Assembly: GCA_004028795.1 (NCBI GenBank)
Contig: SAIW01000009.1
Coordinates: 62,001-126,000, forward strand
Direction of reading: 5' to 3'
Length of the DNA stretch: 64,000 nt
From: Chitinophagaceae bacterium
Lineage (GTDB): Bacteria; Bacteroidota; Bacteroidia; Chitinophagales; Chitinophagaceae
The stretch's first letter is position 1; every line of letters begins with the position of its first letter. Below the pieces are notes generated by a model, which worked only from the letters and a program-made list of their open reading frames with translations, was not told the origin of the DNA and ran no database searches. This document shows, one piece after another, positions 1-8,975 of this stretch. A program made the position numbers and the translations under genes.

Positions 1-923
1 ACCCTGATGAATTAAGCTATAAGTACACGCAGGTACTTGATGATTTAGCTTATGCCAAAACTTTTTATCCAAAGTCTAAAACAGCCCAATACCTTAATGA
101 AAGAGCAGTAAAATTTTATAACAATATTTATTCCCGCCGTAAAGAAAGAATATCGGCCCTCTTTAATTTTTTTAAAACAGATTTACCGATAGCTATTCGC
201 CAAAACCATAAGCAGCTTTTGTACGCATTAATTTTTTTCATGCTTTTTGTTTTAATAGGAGTAGTAAGTGCTATATATGAAAGCGGTTTTTTAAAAGTAA
301 TAGTCGGGGATAGTTATATAGAGATGACTAAAGCCAACATCCAGAAAGGAGACCCTTTTGGGGTATATAAAGACGGAAATCATTTTGTAATGTTCCTACG
401 GATATCATTGAACAATATTTTAATTACTATTCTGTTAGATTATGCTACCGGTGTTTTATTCGGTGTAGGTACATTGTATAGTTTAATGGTTAACGGCGTT
501 ATGCTTGGCTCTTTTCAATATTTCTTTTTTGAATATGGCTGGGGATGGCAATCTATTTTAGTAATCTGGATACATGGTACATTAGAAATATCTGCTATTG
601 TAATTGCAGGCGGGGCGGGGCTTACGCTGGGTAATAGTATTTTATTTCCGGGTACTTTAAAGCGAATGCAATCGCTCCAGAAAGGTGCGGAGCGTTCTGC
701 TAAAATTTTAGTAATGACGATTATTATGCTTTTAGTTGCAGCATGGTTAGAAAGCTATGTTACACACCTTTCAAGCAATTATTTTGATAAAGAAGCCAAC
801 CAGATAGAGCTTCCTGTTTGGGGTAGTGCGTTAATACTACTTGCTTCTTTAAGTTTTGTATTATGGTATTTTATTTTTTATCCTTTGGCTGTTGAACGTA
901 AATTAAAAAAAGCAGCAGCATGA
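1..923 (+). CDS. SpoIIM-like (DUF95) integral membrane protein, 5' end outside window
   Basis: The reading frame is open from base 3, so the gene begins before the window; about 306 codons are present. The first translated stretch (DELSYKYTQVLDDLAYAKTF) followed by a Tyr/Asn-rich helix is typical of the stage II sporulation protein M/DUF95 family. Several hydrophobic segments follow, at about residues 75-95, 140-165, 185-210 and 235-260 of the visible part. An internal ATG at 219 is not the real start, because the conserved N-terminal helix lies upstream of it. The stop overlaps the next gene by 4 bp (ATGA). It heads a module with DUF4129, DUF4350, MoxR and DUF58 genes, a common Bacteroidota arrangement. 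In non-sporulating bacteria the function is unknown; an envelope role is inferred from context. Confidence 0.85.
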   Translation, partial: PDELSYKYTQVLDDLAYAKTFYPKSKTAQYLNERAVKFYNNIYSRRKERISALFNFFKTDLPIAIRQNHKQLLYALIFFMLFVLIGVVSAIYESGFLKVIVGDSYIEMTKANIQKGDPFGVYKDGNHFVMFLRISLNNILITILLDYATGVLFGVGTLYSLMVNGVMLGSFQYFFFEYGWGWQSILVIWIHGTLEISAIVIAGGAGLTLGNSILFPGTLKRMQSLQKGAERSAKILVMTIIMLLVAAWLESYVTHLSSNYFDKEANQIELPVWGSALILLASLSFVLWYFIFYPLAVERKLKKAAA

Positions 924-1699
924 GTGTATTAAGAAACTGCATTATTTCTCTTGCTATTTTCTGTTGCACAAAAATCAATGCTCAGTCAACAGATACTTTA
1001 TCTAATCATTATAGTGATGTTGATACATTAATTGAAGATTCTGTAGTTCCTTCTAAAGAGCAACATAAGTACAATGCAGATACTTCTTCAGAAAAAAAAT
1101 ATATACGTATGTATATAGATGAAGAGAAATTGGAAGCTTTAAAAAAGAAGAAAGATTTTCAATATCCTGATATAGAAAATGATAGCTCATACAATAGTGA
1201 AGAGTTATTTAAAAGGCCTGCCAAACAAAAAACAAGAACAATTCCTGCAATTGATGGCTCAGTATTGTTATGGATAGTTTTAGGTGTAGCTATTGTTATA
1301 ATTGTTCTTCAGTTTTCAGGAATTAGTTTAAGGCAAATATTTTCTCCGGCATCTCTGAAACAAGCAGGTTTGAATGATGGATTAACTGAAAATATTCACG
1401 ATATTTCTTTTGATGAAGCAATAAGCAAAGCCTTGGCTGATAAGCATTTTTCATTGGCAATACGATTAATGTATTTGCAAAATTTAAAAATATTAGCTGA
1501 TACTAACAGAATAAAGTGGAACGAACATAAAACCAATTGGCAATATGTTAATGAGCTTGCGGGAACAACACTGCAAAACGGGTTAAGAAGAACTACATAC
1601 ATTTTTGAATATGTGCAGTACGGTAAGGTTATTATTGAAGAAACAAAATTCAATCAACTGCAAAATATTTTTAAGCAGTTTAAAGAATCTATAATTTGA
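920..1699 (+). CDS. DUF4129-type membrane protein
   Basis: 259 aa. The N-terminus is a signal peptide (hydrophobic run, then INAQ near residue 22). Next comes a charged, probably periplasmic stretch of about 85 residues, one transmembrane helix at about 113-133, and a cytoplasmic C-terminal domain of about 100 residues with the helical character of DUF4129. The start overlaps the upstream stop by 4 bp and the stop overlaps the next start by 4 bp, so translation is probably coupled. DUF4129 domains are often linked to transglutaminase, MoxR and DUF58 genes, which agrees with the neighbours. Biochemical function is unknown. Confidence 0.75.
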   Translation: MSVLRNCIISLAIFCCTKINAQSTDTLSNHYSDVDTLIEDSVVPSKEQHKYNADTSSEKKYIRMYIDEEKLEALKKKKDFQYPDIENDSSYNSEELFKRPAKQKTRTIPAIDGSVLLWIVLGVAIVIIVLQFSGISLRQIFSPASLKQAGLNDGLTENIHDISFDEAISKALADKHFSLAIRLMYLQNLKILADTNRIKWNEHKTNWQYVNELAGTTLQNGLRRTTYIFEYVQYGKVIIEETKFNQLQNIFKQFKESII

Positions 1700-2859
1700 G
1701 AACTATTAAAAACATACTAACTATTATTCTTATTCTTTGTTGTTGTGTTTGTAAAGCTACAGCAAGAAAATATCCTTTTAAGAAAACTGATAAAGGGCCT
1801 TTTGGTACTTATGTTTTGTACGATCAGTTGCCTGTTCTATTTCCTGATGCAACTGTAAAAACAAATTATTCAAGCCCTCAGAGTTTTATGAGTAAAACAA
1901 TATACGGTACCAATGCCTATTTTGTAGTAGCTCTGTATGCAGGCTTTCCTGATAAAAGTTTAGATGCTTTAAAAGACTTTGTTGATAAAGGAAATGTACT
2001 TTTTATCAGTGCTTATTTTTTAGATGAAGAATTAGAGAAGTGGTTAGGTATAAAAATGAATTATAATTTTTCAAAAATTGACAGAAACGAAAGTATTGGT
2101 GTATGGAATACAGATTCTTTGCAGTATGATTATTTCAATATCGGTCATGGTGCAATCACTTTTTTAAGTTATGATTCTTTAAAGTCTGATTACAGTGTAT
2201 CAGGAAGAAATGATAAAGGCCGTGTAACCTGTTTAACTATTAAAAGAGGTTCAGGTTTTGTTGTTATTCACTGTGAGCCTTATATGTTCAGTAATTATCA
2301 CTTAATTAAAAAAGGAACTAAAGCATACTCAGAAATTCTTTTTTCATCATTACCGGGCCCAGTTTCTACTATTTATTGGGATGAATACACAAAGAGTTCA
2401 GGAGAAATGGGCGATGCAGAACCTTTACGTTTTATATTCACGCAACCTGCATTGCGTAACGCTTTTTTATGGGCAGTGGCAGGATTGTTATTAGTGGTTT
2501 TTCTTTCATTTAAAAGGAAACAAAAAGCTATTCCGCTCATTACACCCTTGGTAAATACTTCATTAGACATGGTTAGAACCATTAGCGACTTATACTTTTT
2601 CAGTAGAAAAAATGAAGTAATTGCAAAAAAGAAAATAGCACACTTTACAGAGTATTTAAAAAACAGATACAACATATTTACCGGTTTACCTGCTGATGAT
2701 TACTGGAATGCAGTGCAATTAAGGAGCGGTATGAAAGAAGAAGATATAAAAACGCTGAGAAGAATGGTTGAGCTTTATAAAGGCGGTGAGTATACAGTTA
2801 CTGATACAGAACTGATAACACTTAATCAGTTAATTGATAATTTTTATTCAACAATATAA
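1696..2859 (+). CDS. DUF4350 domain membrane protein, TTG start
   Basis: 387 aa if translation starts at TTG 1696, inside a TTGA overlap with the upstream stop. No in-frame ATG occurs before about residue 66. Starting at TTG gives a good signal peptide (LTIILILCCCVCKATA), so the TTG start is well supported. The KGPFGTYVLYDQLPVLFP stretch at about residues 34-51 matches the start of DUF4350 domains, which have a GATase/ThuA-like fold. A second transmembrane helix lies near residues 252-272, followed by a soluble C-terminal domain of about 115 residues. It sits between DUF4129 and MoxR genes. It is probably a membrane-anchored ligand-binding or scaffold protein of this module; the function is not established. 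Confidence 0.75.
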   Translation: MRTIKNILTIILILCCCVCKATARKYPFKKTDKGPFGTYVLYDQLPVLFPDATVKTNYSSPQSFMSKTIYGTNAYFVVALYAGFPDKSLDALKDFVDKGNVLFISAYFLDEELEKWLGIKMNYNFSKIDRNESIGVWNTDSLQYDYFNIGHGAITFLSYDSLKSDYSVSGRNDKGRVTCLTIKRGSGFVVIHCEPYMFSNYHLIKKGTKAYSEILFSSLPGPVSTIYWDEYTKSSGEMGDAEPLRFIFTQPALRNAFLWAVAGLLLVVFLSFKRKQKAIPLITPLVNTSLDMVRTISDLYFFSRKNEVIAKKKIAHFTEYLKNRYNIFTGLPADDYWNAVQLRSGMKEEDIKTLRRMVELYKGGEYTVTDTELITLNQLIDNFYSTI

Positions 2860-2869
2860 ACCTAATGTA

Positions 2870-3847
2870 ATGGAAGAAAATTTCTTTGAACAACGAACCG
2901 ATTTATCTCTCTTAAATAATAAGATTGAAGAGATTAAAAAAGAAATTGGAAAAATTATTGTTGGGCAACATGAAATGCTGGAACTCCTACTGGCAGGCAT
3001 GTTAGCCGAAGGCCATATTCTTATTGAAGGTGTACCTGGTGTTGCAAAAACACTTACTGCTAAGTTGCTTGCAAAAACATTAGACGTACAGTTTAAACGC
3101 ATACAATTTACACCTGATTTAATGCCCAGTGATGTAATAGGAACACCTGTATTCAACCCTAAGTTTGCACATTTCGAATTTAGAAATGGACCTATTTTCG
3201 GCAACATTATTTTGATTGATGAAATTAACAGAGCTCCTGCAAAAACTCAATCTTCTTTATTTGAAGTAATGGAAGAAAAACAGGTTACCAATGATGGAAC
3301 AACTTATACAATGCCGCTTCCTTTTATGGTGGTAGCAACACAAAATCCCGTTGAACAGGAAGGCACTTATCGTTTGCCCGAAGCACAATTAGATAGATTT
3401 TTATTTAAGATAAACGTGCCCTATCCTTCATTAGATGAAGAAATAGTAATTCTTAAATCTATACAGGATTTGAAAGGAACATTGCCTGTAACACAATTAA
3501 ATGTTGTATTAACTGCCGAAGAAATTAAACAGTTACAGCAAACAGTTAAGAATATGATTGCAGAAGAAAAAATTCTGCAATTCATTGCTAAAATTGTTCA
3601 TGCTACAAGAAATAATCGGTCATTGTTTCTGGGTGCTTCACCGCGTTCCTCAATAGGAGTATTAACAGCTTCAAAAGCAATTGCAGCTATGCGAGGAAGA
3701 GATTTTGTAATTCCTGATGATGTTTTATATGTTGTAAAACCGGTGTTAAGACATCGTATAATTCTAACACCGGAAAAAGAAATGGAAGGCATAACAACAG
3801 ATGATGTTATTAAGGAAATAACCACTTCAATAGAAATACCGCGATAA
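2870..3847 (+). CDS. MoxR-family AAA+ ATPase
   Basis: 325 aa. Walker A is GVPGVAKT at residues 54-61. Walker B is IILIDEINRAPAKTQ, and the MoxR signature EVMEEKQVT and ATQNPVEQEG follow, then arginine-finger and sensor motifs. The ATG at 2870 is preferred over an upstream TTG because it begins the conserved N-terminus and lies 10 bp after the previous stop. MoxR proteins are chaperone-like ATPases that act on partner proteins, usually encoded alongside DUF58 or von Willebrand factor A proteins. The DUF58 gene starts 7 bp downstream. The protein is cytoplasmic, and its likely partners are the membrane proteins of the same operon. Confidence 0.93.
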   Translation: MEENFFEQRTDLSLLNNKIEEIKKEIGKIIVGQHEMLELLLAGMLAEGHILIEGVPGVAKTLTAKLLAKTLDVQFKRIQFTPDLMPSDVIGTPVFNPKFAHFEFRNGPIFGNIILIDEINRAPAKTQSSLFEVMEEKQVTNDGTTYTMPLPFMVVATQNPVEQEGTYRLPEAQLDRFLFKINVPYPSLDEEIVILKSIQDLKGTLPVTQLNVVLTAEEIKQLQQTVKNMIAEEKILQFIAKIVHATRNNRSLFLGASPRSSIGVLTASKAIAAMRGRDFVIPDDVLYVVKPVLRHRIILTPEKEMEGITTDDVIKEITTSIEIPR

Positions 3848-3854
3848 CTTTTCT

Positions 3855-5201
3855 ATGAAAAAACTAAAGGCTTTTTATTTGTCTTTATTTGTTACACAAC
3901 GTTTTTATAAACTGTTGATAGCCGTTGTTATAGCATACATTCTTGTATTTTTCTTTACTATACTGAATTGGCCTGTTTTCATCTTCGCTTTATTGTTTGT
4001 TGCCGCAGCTTTGGTTGATTCGTTGTTATTATATTCAAGAAAAAAAGGAATAATTGTTCGGAGAGTAGTGCCTGAAAAATTCAGTAATGGAGATGAAAAT
4101 ACAATTAAGTTTTTAGTAAGCTCAAATTATTCCTTCACTGTAAGTATTCATTTAATCGATGAATTGCCTGTTCAATTTCAAAACAGAAATTTTAATTTAA
4201 AAGGAAAGCTTGCAGCAAATAGTAAAGAAGTGTTTATCTATCATTTAAAACCAAATGAAAGAGGCGAATATATTTTTGGTAACATCAATTGCTTTACGAC
4301 AAGTTTTTTACAATTGGTTGAAAGAAGAGTTATTGAACCCGCAGAACACATGGTAGCTTGCTATCCTTCATTCCTGCAGATGAGAAGATATCAATTACTT
4401 GCAGCAACAAATAAGCTAAATGAAGCAGGTATTAAACAAATCCGTAGAAAGGGCCATAGTCTTGAATTTGAGCAGATTCGTGAATATGTGCAAGGCGATG
4501 ATTACAGAACTATTAACTGGAAGGCATCATCAAGAAAGAATGATACTTTGATGGTAAATAGTTACACCGATGAAAAAAGTCAACAGGTTTATTGTATAAT
4601 AAATGCAGGCAGGGTTATGAAAATGCCTTTTGAGGGAATGACATTATTAGATTATGCTATCAACTCAAGTTTAATATTAAGCAGTGTAGCATTAACCAAG
4701 CAAGATAAAGCCGGCTTAATTACCTATGGGGATAAATGGATTAATTTATTACCCGCAGAAAGAAGCCCGATGCAAATGAATAAAATTCTTTTTCAATTGT
4801 ATAATCTAACAACACAGTTTAATGAAAGCGATATTGAAAAATTATACATTAATGTTAAAACAAGAATTAATCACAGAAGCCTTTTAATTTATTATACCAA
4901 TTACGAAAGTATCAGCAGCATGGAAAGAGATTTACCTTTCCTTAAAATTTTAAATAAAAGCCACCTGCTGCTCTTAGTCTTCTTTGAAAATACAGAACTC
5001 AAGTCTTTATTAAATGCCCCTGCAACAACAGTCGAAAATGTTTATACTAAAACCATCGCAGAGAAATTTGTCTACGAAAAAAGATTAATGGTAAAAGAGT
5101 TAAACAGAAATGGTATTATGGCTGTATTAACTTCTCCCAAAAATCTAACAATCAATACGTTAAATAAGTATTTGGAAATTAAAGCAAAAGCTTTGATTTA
5201 A
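3855..5201 (+). CDS. DUF58 domain protein, partner of MoxR
   Basis: 448 aa. Two hydrophobic helices at about residues 15-57 anchor the protein. The DUF58 hallmark REYVQGDDYRTINWKASSR lies near residue 210, followed by a von Willebrand factor A-like fold (VYCIINAGR...). It is the last gene of the module: a 153-bp gap filled with repeats separates it from truB. DUF58 proteins are usually paired with MoxR ATPases; the assumed role is assembly or activation of an envelope complex, but the substrate is unknown. Confidence 0.9.
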   Translation: MKKLKAFYLSLFVTQRFYKLLIAVVIAYILVFFFTILNWPVFIFALLFVAAALVDSLLLYSRKKGIIVRRVVPEKFSNGDENTIKFLVSSNYSFTVSIHLIDELPVQFQNRNFNLKGKLAANSKEVFIYHLKPNERGEYIFGNINCFTTSFLQLVERRVIEPAEHMVACYPSFLQMRRYQLLAATNKLNEAGIKQIRRKGHSLEFEQIREYVQGDDYRTINWKASSRKNDTLMVNSYTDEKSQQVYCIINAGRVMKMPFEGMTLLDYAINSSLILSSVALTKQDKAGLITYGDKWINLLPAERSPMQMNKILFQLYNLTTQFNESDIEKLYINVKTRINHRSLLIYYTNYESISSMERDLPFLKILNKSHLLLLVFFENTELKSLLNAPATTVENVYTKTIAEKFVYEKRLMVKELNRNGIMAVLTSPKNLTINTLNKYLEIKAKALI

Positions 5202-5233
5202 TTTTTTGTACTTAGCTTTTGTACTGCTAATAA

Positions 5234-5311
5234 GCTTTCGTGTAGCTTGTACTGAGCGTAGTCGAAGTATCGCACACTTACCTGCCTGCCGGTAGGCAGG
5301 TACGTTCAGTT
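5234..5311 (-). repeat. Composite intergenic repeat: GTGCGA-type element split by a palindrome, next to a CTTCGACTACGCTCAGT-type repeat
   Basis: Read on the minus strand, this is GAACTGAACGTA, then a 20-bp palindrome (5281-5300, CCTGCCTNCCGG type), then TAAGTGTGCGA, then ACTTCGACTACGCTCAGTAC. The last is a short repeat widely seen in Bacteroidota. Removing the palindrome restores GAACGTA-TAAG, as found in the intact copy at 39971. Confidence 0.75.
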
Positions 5312-5341
5312 CATTATTCAACAAACAAAAAATTCAACACT

Positions 5342-5349
5342 TACATTTG
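5342..5349 (+). promoter_or_regulatory. -7 promoter element TACATTTG for truB
   Basis: Exact match to the Bacteroidota -7 consensus TAnnTTTG, ending 5 bp before the truB ATG. If used, the transcript would be leaderless or nearly so. I see no clear -33 TTG/TTTG at the expected distance. Confidence 0.5.
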
Positions 5350-5354
5350 CTTTT

Positions 5355-6044
5355 ATGCAACCTGTTAATGAATTTGCTTCAGGAAAAGTTTTATTGATTA
5401 ATAAACCACTTAATTGGACTTCCTTTGATGCTGTTAGAAAAATTCGCAACCTTATTAAAATACCTAAAGTTGGCCATGCAGGAACATTAGACCCGTTGGC
5501 TTCAGGCTTATTAATTATTTGCACAGGAAAGTTTACTAAAAAAATTAATGAGTATATGGGCATGGAAAAAGAATATACCGGTACCATTACTTTAGGAGCA
5601 ACAACACCTTCCTTCGATTTAGAAACTGAACCTGAAAATTTTAAAGACATATCATTACTTACTGAAGAAAAATTACTTACTGCAACACATCAGTTTATCG
5701 GAAATATTTTGCAAATGCCTCCCCAATTTTCAGCTATAAAAAAAGATGGTAAAAGATTATATGAAAGTGCCAGGCAAGGTATTGAAGTGAAGGTAGAACC
5801 AAGACCTGTTACTATTTCCACCTTCGAGATAACAAAAATTGAAATGCCACTTGTTCATTTCAGAGTTGTTTGTTCAACGGGGACTTATATCAGAAGTTTA
5901 GCAAACGATTTTGGTGCAGCTTTAGGTGTTGGCGGTTACTTAAGTAGTTTATGCAGAACAAGAATAGGAGAGTTTGCTTTAGACAATGCAGTAACAATTG
6001 AAACTTTTGAAGAAAGTGTAAAGAATAGCAGAAATAGTCAGTGA
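5355..6044 (+). CDS. truB: tRNA pseudouridine(55) synthase TruB
   Basis: 229 aa. It converts U55 of the tRNA T-loop to pseudouridine in the cytoplasm. The motif GHAGTLDPLASG contains the catalytic aspartate (D46), and the N-terminal KPLNWTSFDAV and the later GTYIRSLANDFG are TruB signatures. The length is close to that of TruB forms lacking a long C-terminal extension. The ATG lies directly after a -7 promoter element. The gene appears to be transcribed alone and converges on the MORN-like gene, with a palindromic repeat in the gap. Confidence 0.95.
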   Translation: MQPVNEFASGKVLLINKPLNWTSFDAVRKIRNLIKIPKVGHAGTLDPLASGLLIICTGKFTKKINEYMGMEKEYTGTITLGATTPSFDLETEPENFKDISLLTEEKLLTATHQFIGNILQMPPQFSAIKKDGKRLYESARQGIEVKVEPRPVTISTFEITKIEMPLVHFRVVCSTGTYIRSLANDFGAALGVGGYLSSLCRTRIGEFALDNAVTIETFEESVKNSRNSQ

Positions 6045-6071
6045 TTTTTTACAATAACTGAAGTTATAGCA

Positions 6072-6136
6072 TCATTGCGAGGAACTAAGCGATCTTTAGA
6101 TAAGCAGATTGCTTCAGGCAAGAATCTTCGCAATGA
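6072..6136. repeat. Intergenic palindromic repeat (CATTGCGAGGAAC type)
   Basis: Termini TCATTGCGA (6072-6080) and TCGCAATGA (6128-6136) are perfect inverted repeats. An inner imperfect palindrome (AGCGATCT...AGATTGCT) gives a long hairpin. It lies between the convergent ends of truB and the MORN-like gene, and belongs to a type of hairpin repeat seen across Bacteroidota. It may serve as a bidirectional 3' end structure. Confidence 0.75.
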
Positions 6137-6144
6137 CCTGAAAG

Positions 6145-6840
6145 CTAAGGCCCGCCTGTTCGTCCGTCTCTGATATTTATTTTCTTTTTATTGGCATTTT
6201 TCTTTTCAAAATCCATTACTTCTTTTGGCTTTACTTTTTTAGCGGATGGGTCTGTAGCAGAAGAATCTTTTACAACAGGTACAGTTGATATTTGCTTAAC
6301 GGGAATATCGGGTTTTGGTGTGTACAAAGAATCGAACATATAAGTTTCTGTTCTTACTAAATTCATAGAACCTGCCTTGTAATATTTCCAAACACCGTTA
6401 CGCATCGAGTAACCTTCTACCTTAATAATTTTTGTAATATTTTTATCAGGGTCATATAAATCAGGCATGTTAATCGTATCAAACTTTTTCTTAGGGTCCA
6501 TTGCCAGCCAACGTTCTTCATGCTCTAAGGCATTCATGTAAAAGTATTGCTGCAAACCATCTTTAAAACCCCAGCGATAATTTTCAATGGCAATCAAATC
6601 TCCCATTAAATTAAACCTACGCCACTTGCCTTCGCGTTTATCATCTTTAAAAATGCCTTCTTCTTCATAGCCGGGTTCCCCACGAATTTCATCTATATGA
6701 ATAATCCATTTACCTTGTCTATAATTGTTTTTGTCTTTACAATTTAAGGTATCGCCATTATCTGCAATGCGATAAGTTACACATTGAGCCTGTATATTGT
6801 AAGTAGTAAAAATCAATACTATAATGAAAATGCTACGCAT
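6145..6840 (-). CDS. Exported MORN-repeat-like protein of unknown function
   Basis: 231 aa. It has a signal peptide (MRSIFIIVLIFTTYNIQAQ). Repeated G-x-W and Y-x-x-G stretches (YRQGKWIIH, KREGKWRRF, RWGFKDGLQQYFY, MRNGVWKYY) resemble the MORN/YwqK-type repeats of many Bacteroidota surface proteins. The C-terminus is lysine-rich and of low complexity (KKVKPKEVMDFEKKNANKKK). It is probably periplasmic or surface exposed. No enzymatic motif is visible. It lies 40 bp downstream of kynA on the same strand and could share its transcript. Confidence 0.65.
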   Translation of the reverse strand: MRSIFIIVLIFTTYNIQAQCVTYRIADNGDTLNCKDKNNYRQGKWIIHIDEIRGEPGYEEEGIFKDDKREGKWRRFNLMGDLIAIENYRWGFKDGLQQYFYMNALEHEERWLAMDPKKKFDTINMPDLYDPDKNITKIIKVEGYSMRNGVWKYYKAGSMNLVRTETYMFDSLYTPKPDIPVKQISTVPVVKDSSATDPSAKKVKPKEVMDFEKKNANKKKINIRDGRTGGP

Positions 6841-6880
6841 AAATTTGTCAATAAAAATACAAACATTAAAACAGATTTAC

Positions 6881-7954
6881 TTACACAAACCCCAAATGTT
6901 TTATTAAACTCTCAGGTAGTTTAGGCAATTTGCTTCTTTCAATTAAATAAGTTGAAAGAGCAGATAAATCTCTGTACACATAGTGTTTGCTTAATGCACC
7001 TTCTAAATAACCTGCACCGCTTGTATTGCCGGTACCAACACGCATACCAATCATTCTTCTAACCATAATTAAATGTTTGTGCCGCCAGTTACTTAGTAAA
7101 TGGTCAATTTCAATTAATGCATCTACTATTTGATAAGATGTTTGAAACACAGGAAAATCCCTGTACAACATAATAAATAAAGCTGCTCTTAATGCTTTAG
7201 GCGAAAAATTACTTCTTAAATATTGCAATTGCTCTTCAGATAAATCATCCGGTTTTTGTTCGAACAAAACATAATCAAAGTCTATAATTTTTGTTGCTTC
7301 TCTTTCAGTTAAACCGTCTTGATAAATATTTCTGTACGTAAACCAGAAGGTATGTTCTGTAAAATGATTGGTTGAATGATTGCTCCAAAACTCAGCATCA
7401 AAAAAAGGCATACGCTCTAACCAGTTATTTATTAATTGCTGTAAATTTTTTGTTGATTCTGCTTCATTAATAGTATGATAGTCCGTTTGCGTAAACCCAC
7501 CTTCATTGTTTTTTTTATAGTATGCTGATTGATGCCGTTGTTCTAATTGCAAGCCCAGCTTAGCTTCTATGAGCCTGAATTGTTTGCTTTGAAAACCCGA
7601 AGAAGGCGTTAATAAATTTCTGAAGGCTAAAAAATCAAGCGGTGTCATGGTATCTAAAACAGAAACCTGCTGATTGAGTAATTCTAAAATTTTAATAATG
7701 CGATGCAGCCTATGCCTTACCAGATTAATATCTTCTGAATTATCATTAATCTTTTCTTTACTGAAAACGTTGAGTACATAATCTAACTCAAACAGAATTT
7801 GTTTAAACCATAATTCATATGCCTGATGAATAATAATAAATAACATTTCATCGTGTGCAGGTTGGTTATTGTTTTGAAAACTTACAGGGTGCTGACTATC
7901 TAATATTTTATCTAAACCTAAATAGGTTCCATAGTACATAGGTTCTTGTGGCAT
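6881..7954 (-). CDS. kynA: Tryptophan 2,3-dioxygenase
   Basis: 357 aa. It oxidises L-tryptophan to N-formylkynurenine with a haem cofactor, the first step of the kynurenine pathway. DEMLFIIIHQAYELWFKQIL at residues 35-54 includes the active-site histidine H43. NWRHKHLIMVRRMIG near residues 289-303 carries the likely proximal haem ligand (H294 by family alignment). The usual GTGGSSG is GTGNTSG here. No other kynurenine gene is present in the window. Met6 (codon at 7937-7939) is an alternative start. The gene is divergent from surE across a repeat-filled gap. Confidence 0.93.
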   Translation of the reverse strand: MPQEPMYYGTYLGLDKILDSQHPVSFQNNNQPAHDEMLFIIIHQAYELWFKQILFELDYVLNVFSKEKINDNSEDINLVRHRLHRIIKILELLNQQVSVLDTMTPLDFLAFRNLLTPSSGFQSKQFRLIEAKLGLQLEQRHQSAYYKKNNEGGFTQTDYHTINEAESTKNLQQLINNWLERMPFFDAEFWSNHSTNHFTEHTFWFTYRNIYQDGLTEREATKIIDFDYVLFEQKPDDLSEEQLQYLRSNFSPKALRAALFIMLYRDFPVFQTSYQIVDALIEIDHLLSNWRHKHLIMVRRMIGMRVGTGNTSGAGYLEGALSKHYVYRDLSALSTYLIERSKLPKLPESLIKHLGFV

Positions 7955-7980
7955 AGCGTGTTTTTGTAATGCGAAAATAA

Positions 7981-8029
7981 GAGGTAGGAAATGGGAAATA
8001 AGAAATAGAAAGTAGAAAATGGGAAAATT
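7981..8029. repeat. Degenerate heptanucleotide repeat, 7 units
   Basis: Seven consecutive 7-bp units of the form GAAATGG/GAAATAG keep strict register from 7981 to 8029. It lies in the kynA-surE gap. Units of the same length but other sequences occur elsewhere in the window, both in and between genes. Confidence 0.75.
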
Positions 8030-8054
8030 CTTTATGATAATTTAATGCTGCGTA

Positions 8055-8092
8055 GCGAACAGAAAGTAAAAGTGTGCGACGCAACAAAAGCC
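8055..8092 (+). repeat. GTGCGACGCAAC-type intergenic repeat, intact but diverged copy
   Basis: GAACAGAAAGTAAAAG is followed by TGTGCGACGCAAC. The core is identical to the other copies; the left part is diverged. It lies between kynA and surE, upstream of the surE start. Confidence 0.75.
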
Positions 8093-8147
8093 TAATAAAT
8101 AAGCGAACGCTAAGTACATAATTTGCTTTACTTATCTTGCAAGCCTT

Positions 8148-8927
8148 ATGGCTAAGAAAAAGCAAAAAGAACAACCGATTATTTTGGTTACGAATGATGA
8201 TAGTATTGCAGCACCCGGTATTAAAGCATTGGTTGATGCAGTAAAACATTTGGGTAGAGTAGTGGTGTTGGCACCTGATAAACCGCAAAGTGGAATGGGC
8301 CATGCTATAACAATCGGGCACCCTTTAAGATTAAATAAAGTGCCTTTTGATGGTGGCATTGAAGCATATAGTTGTAATGGTACTCCGGTTGATTGTGTGA
8401 AGCTGGCGGTTGATAAAGTGTTGCATCGCAAACCGGATATTTGTTTAAGCGGAGTGAATCATGGAGCCAATCATTCCATAAATGTTATTTACAGCGGAAC
8501 GATGAGTGCAGCAATGGAAGCCTCAATAGAAAGCATACCCAGTGCAGGTTTCAGCTTATTAGATTATAGTATTGAGGCTGATTTTGAACCCGGTAAAAAA
8601 TATATTGAGCAGATTGCAAAATATATGCTCAGCAAAAAAAAGCAGAAACATTTTTTACTGAACGTGAATATTCCTGCTGTTGATGCATCATTAATTAAAG
8701 GATTGAAAATATGCAGACAGGCTTATGCTAAATATGAAGAAGATTTTATTGAGCGTGCAGACCCTCACGGAAAAAAATACTTTTGGCTTACAGGTGAGTT
8801 TGTAAATTTTGATAAAGGAAAAGATACAGATGTTTGGGCCTTGAAGAATAATTATATAAGCGTTGTACCTGTTCAGTTTGATTTAACTGATTACAAATTG
8901 AAAACACAATTAGAAGAAAACTGGTAA
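8148..8927 (+). CDS. surE: 5'/3'-nucleotidase SurE
   Basis: 259 aa. It is a metal-dependent phosphatase acting on nucleoside monophosphates. The N-terminal ILVTNDDS carries the metal-binding Asp pair (D17, D18). LAPDKPQSGMGHAIT and SGVNHGANHS supply the remaining active-site residues of the family. The length is typical. The gene is monocistronic or leads into the small membrane protein gene 153 bp downstream, with a hairpin repeat in between. Confidence 0.95.
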   Translation: MAKKKQKEQPIILVTNDDSIAAPGIKALVDAVKHLGRVVVLAPDKPQSGMGHAITIGHPLRLNKVPFDGGIEAYSCNGTPVDCVKLAVDKVLHRKPDICLSGVNHGANHSINVIYSGTMSAAMEASIESIPSAGFSLLDYSIEADFEPGKKYIEQIAKYMLSKKKQKHFLLNVNIPAVDASLIKGLKICRQAYAKYEEDFIERADPHGKKYFWLTGEFVNFDKGKDTDVWALKNNYISVVPVQFDLTDYKLKTQLEENW

Positions 8928-8975
8928 ATTTTTCTCGCAGATTACACAGATAACGCTGAATGAATAATATAAATT

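Noticed and set aside
7981-8029. Short regular repeats as a CRISPR array
   Set aside because: Units are 7 bp and degenerate, without 20-40 bp spacers, and no cas genes are present.
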